Below are positions 60,970 through 64,000 of a DNA stretch of 64,000 nucleotides, in pieces. The stretch is from Botryotinia globosa (taxonomy: Eukaryota > Ascomycota > Leotiomycetes > Helotiales > Sclerotiniaceae). Each line of letters opens with the position of its first letter. Positions within the stretch are counted from its first letter, which is position 1. The stretch is taken from positions 992,001 to 1,056,000 of the forward strand of contig RCSZ01000013.1 in NCBI GenBank assembly GCA_014898425.1, written 5' to 3'. Below the pieces are notes generated by a model. The model made no database searches, had not been told where the DNA came from, and was given only the letters and a program-made list of their open reading frames with translations. A program made the translations under genes and the position numbers.

Positions 60970-63239
60970 TCAAGCAGCCAAAACGCTCCTTCCACCATCA
61001 TTAGTGAGCCTAGCTCTGACCTTTATCTTAACATAATCTGTTCCCAACTTTCTCAATGCTTGTTCGTCATTGACATAATCTCTTTCGATTGCCTTTCCAT
61101 TTTTCTTCTCTGACACATTATTGCTGCTCTCGCCGTTGATCAATGGAGTCGAAGATTCAATACCGGGTGATAAGTTGATCCTATCACAGTCCTTGTAGAT
61201 CATTGCTTCGGGTGCAAATAACAATGCTTCACCCACTCGCAATGTTACAATTTCCTTGAATACATTCCTTCTCGTTGACTCATCATCCCGAGAATTGGAT
61301 TCCGAATTATGTAGTGCAGCAACATGTGAACGAAGACATTTGAGCCAATCGGGACTAGAAAAGCGATGAACAATAGTCATGGAGCATAAATCGATGAGGG
61401 CGGGAGAGATTGTTGGTTCTTGTGTTGAGATGAAAATACGTGTACCCAAATGGCGCTGGAGACGAATCGTAGATAACAAGTTACCGGTCAAGGAATCTCC
61501 TGTACTATTCGACATGTACTAGAAGAAACAAAAACTTGTCAGTCGCAGAACTTCCGAGTGCAATTATTTCAGGGGATATCATACTTTATGGGCCTCATCA
61601 AGGGCAACAACTTTGCCTATGTCAGATGTCTCTTCTAGAAATAATGAGAGACACATGTTAAAGAGAGATGATGCAGCTTCGACAGTCACACAAGGGCATG
61701 AAAGGTCAATGATTGTAAGTTCTCCCGCCTACCGTATGTTAGCCATGAGATCAATACACTCAAGACTTCCAGGAAAGATGTAACCTTTATGCTCCAATCG
61801 GTTCCTTTTCCTCTTTTTAAAGGGGCAGAAGACTTAGCTGATCTCTGCTCAATTGGCATAAAGCTTTCTAGTGTGTCCAATCGTTGTATGAGCGGTCCTT
61901 CCTGACCAGTTGTCAGTCGAAGATCCTCAAGGTGCTTCTTGAATCCTCCGTAATGAAAAGGCTTTCCGTTGATTTGGTGAGCAATCCTGAGAACCCGCAA
62001 GATTCTAGTGATGGTGTGAAGATAGAGCGGCATTTCTTCTGATGTTTTGACGGCCATCAAGCTCAACATTCTTTGCGTTGTAAGATCAGTTTCGTCAATG
62101 CACAGTTCTTGAATTTTAACACCCTTGATACCACTATATGTGCGCTATGGACAAAATTTGTATGTCAGTATTGATTATTGAAGAGAAAATATTAATGATG
62201 TATTGAAGTAATTAAAGTGTGCAACAGCTTCTCGACAATTAAGTCAATCAAGTGTGTGGCATTGACAGGAAAGTAGGCAATGAAGATTAAATAGGAAGGA
62301 CATCGAGAAATAGACCAGATCTGAACTTACTTGTATGGTTCTAAAATTAGTCGGAGGACATAAAACTCGAACTTTTATGTCTGAATTGCTTGCAAGGTAA
62401 GCAGCTTCGCAAGGGGTCCCTTTCCTGCAACATCAAGAAGTTAGATTTTAGCCGTCAAGCGAGTAAAATAAAAAGAATCGGTAGATTTCAGGAAGTAAAG
62501 AACCATCGATTCAATGAAAAATCCAGTATGAGAGAACCAATTGAGCTTACACGTCACCAATAAATGCATCATAGTGAAACAATAAAGCCGATAGAGGCTT
62601 CTTCACCTTACTAACGGATGATTTCGCAAGACAATTTTCCAGAAGGCATGACAGAGTATGAGATTTCCCACTTCCTTGTGAGCCACAAATGAATGTACTG
62701 AAAGGTGCAGCTATATTATAGAAAAGTCGTGGATCCTTCAGATTATCACTGTTGGTAAGGATACTGGAATGTCCGGCTATCAATCCATACTGCTCGATTT
62801 GGTTCCGAAGGGGAGCTGTGAAAACTGGCGTAATATACTGTTGATTGTCTCGATCACGGCCGGTTGGATCATCTTTGAGTAGTTTAAGATGAACAGCATA
62901 TTCTTCTTCTTCGATATTTTTCTGGTTGCTGACCATTTTGACCAGATATTCTTGTGGATTGAGCCAAGTAAATTTGGGAATTAAAAAACTCTTATTCTCG
63001 GACTTCCTGAAGTATTTATGAGGTTTCAATCGAAAGATCGAATAAGAAGATCCCTGAATGTTCCTGAATGTCAAAAGGCGCGACATAGAGATCGTCTTGT
63101 AGATGATAGGCTTTGGGAAAGAAGCACAATGAAAGTCAATAACCCAGTCTAAGGTTATCAAGAGATTGGAGGAAAAGAATAGATCGCACACTTCCCGTGT
63201 GGAAGTAGTTCCCCGTTCCCGACTTTCTAATAAAACCAA
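60970..63239 (-). CDS. P-loop ATPase of unknown function (HerA/FtsK-like)
   Basis: Five exons: 63239-62551, 62424-62331, 62144-61785, 61728-61585, 61518-60970; product 611 aa. Walker A is GSQGSGKS (186-193, encoded at 62661-62684) after a hydrophobic strand (FSTFIC); Walker B is KVVALDEAHK (420-429) with the DE pair and a following Tyr-Met. Downstream RIFISTQEPTISPALIDLCS resembles the sensor/arginine region of HerA/VirD4-type translocases. All introns are short with good consensus and each junction continues the conserved text (FRTIQRTYSGIKG, DEAHKYMSNS). Such ATPases occur as lineage-patchy families in filamentous fungi without a known role. The start is uncertain: Met52 (63086) or Met102 are alternatives, since the first 50 residues look non-conserved. 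Confidence 0.85.
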
Positions 63240-64000
63240 ATGCAGAGGAAACTTCCGTCATAATCTGGATCGTACGAAACAAATCAAGTATATCTTAATC
63301 TTTCAAGTTCCATTGTTTTCAGTATACTGGGTCTGCAAGTAGCCGTTGCTTTCCATGGTATCATCGAAAGGTTTGCTCCCTCGAAAGAAAACAAAACATA
63401 AAAAATGACAATAATTTATCAAGAACAAACTCGAAGTAACCTTACAAACAAAAAGATCATGTGCAACATCAGACAAACCTCAAGTTTTCTTCGCCACAAA
63501 CTTGACATTCCCGAGGTCGATCAGACAGTGGAGCTAGGGTAACTCGCACCCACTCATACTGTTTGTCTACATGACCTGTACAGCTCGCCAGGAAGATTCA
63601 CGTTTGCGCGTTTGTGGAATCCTCATGGAAGCAATGCTTCGTTGGTGAAAATATATATAACCAGACCTATTTGTAGATGTAGTGGATTCGCTCTTGCCCA
63701 CGGTATGATCTATTCTGAGTGCAGACAAGTCAATTCATGTCTTCGATGTTTGTCAAGTACAAAAAGAATCAAGGCATACCTACCTATGAAAGGATGTTTC
63801 TTTCATCAAACAAATGGATTAATCGATCAAAATAACCCCAGGTCCACGGGTATGCCCAGTGCATTTTTGTCGTCACGTGTGTGGCTTATATCAAATGCGC
63901 CATTTCAGCCACCCCCTCCCTTCAAATATCGCCGCCGAGAAGGCTAGTGGAGGTATTTTAGATATTCTAATATATAGGGAATTTAACCAGCTGATAGAAA
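63240..64000. other. Upstream region of the ATPase gene
   Basis: Holds the presumed promoter. One + strand ORF (63612-63947, 111 codons) has no recognisable domain and is not called. Confidence 0.4.

Noticed and set aside
63612..63947. 111-codon + strand ORF near the window end
   Set aside because: No domain and no supporting context; may be part of something outside the window, but nothing shows it.
1..64000. tRNA, rRNA or other structured RNA genes
   Set aside because: I saw no cloverleaf with a GTTCGAAT-type box B in a suitable setting; the GTTCGAAT at 41232 is part of the MITE end. A tRNAscan-SE and Infernal run would settle it.

Overview
The window is nuclear DNA of a filamentous ascomycete (Pezizomycotina). 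Most protein genes are split by introns of about 41-125 bp with fungal GT..AG borders and CTGAC/CTAAC-type branch sites. The families present (BUD4, MSO1, MAK16, POL1, a fungal FHIP, a mitochondrial KAS) are ordinary fungal ones. Large AT-rich, low-complexity intergenic spaces and overall gene style would fit Leotiomycetes such as the Sclerotiniaceae, but that placement is an impression, not a proof.

Layout. 1-636 (+) is the 3' end of an unrecognised gene. 1125-3388 (-) is a mitochondrial PPR protein, divergent from POL1 (3802-8427, +), the catalytic subunit of DNA polymerase alpha. MSO1 (11043-11735, -) and MAK16 (12294-13325, -) follow; MAK16 is divergent from a DUF952 gene (13954-14478, +). 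At 15240-16890 (+) lies a zinc-finger/Gln-repeat gene broken by three nonsense codons. After 2.5 kb of tandem repeats comes BUD4 (19390-24403, -), then a 5-kb repeat-rich spacer, a secreted Ser/Thr-rich GPI-type protein (29389-30858, +) and a FHIP/RAI16-like dynein-adaptor subunit (31381-34602, +). A gene desert of 8.9 kb follows, holding an AT-rich block, a 1.4-kb CATTTAT-type array and a 366-bp MITE with near-perfect terminal inverted repeats and a TAA target duplication. Then come a mitochondrial beta-ketoacyl-ACP synthase (43461-44919, -), a low-complexity orphan (46175-46819, -), another repeat-rich spacer, a secreted lysozyme/transglycosylase-like protein (51407-52970, -), a 5.1-kb spacer with three exact copies of the palindrome TACCTAGGTA, an Aa_trans amino-acid transporter (58103-60033, -), and a P-loop ATPase of unknown function (60970-63239, -).

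The genes do not form one pathway. They are housekeeping genes (replication, ribosome assembly, secretion, septation, endosome transport, mitochondrial lipid and RNA functions) separated by fast-evolving intergenic DNA. The least understood parts are the HerA-like ATPase, the decayed zinc-finger gene, the MITE, the repeat arrays and the palindrome cluster. Exon borders were derived by hand from splice consensus, reading frame and family conservation.
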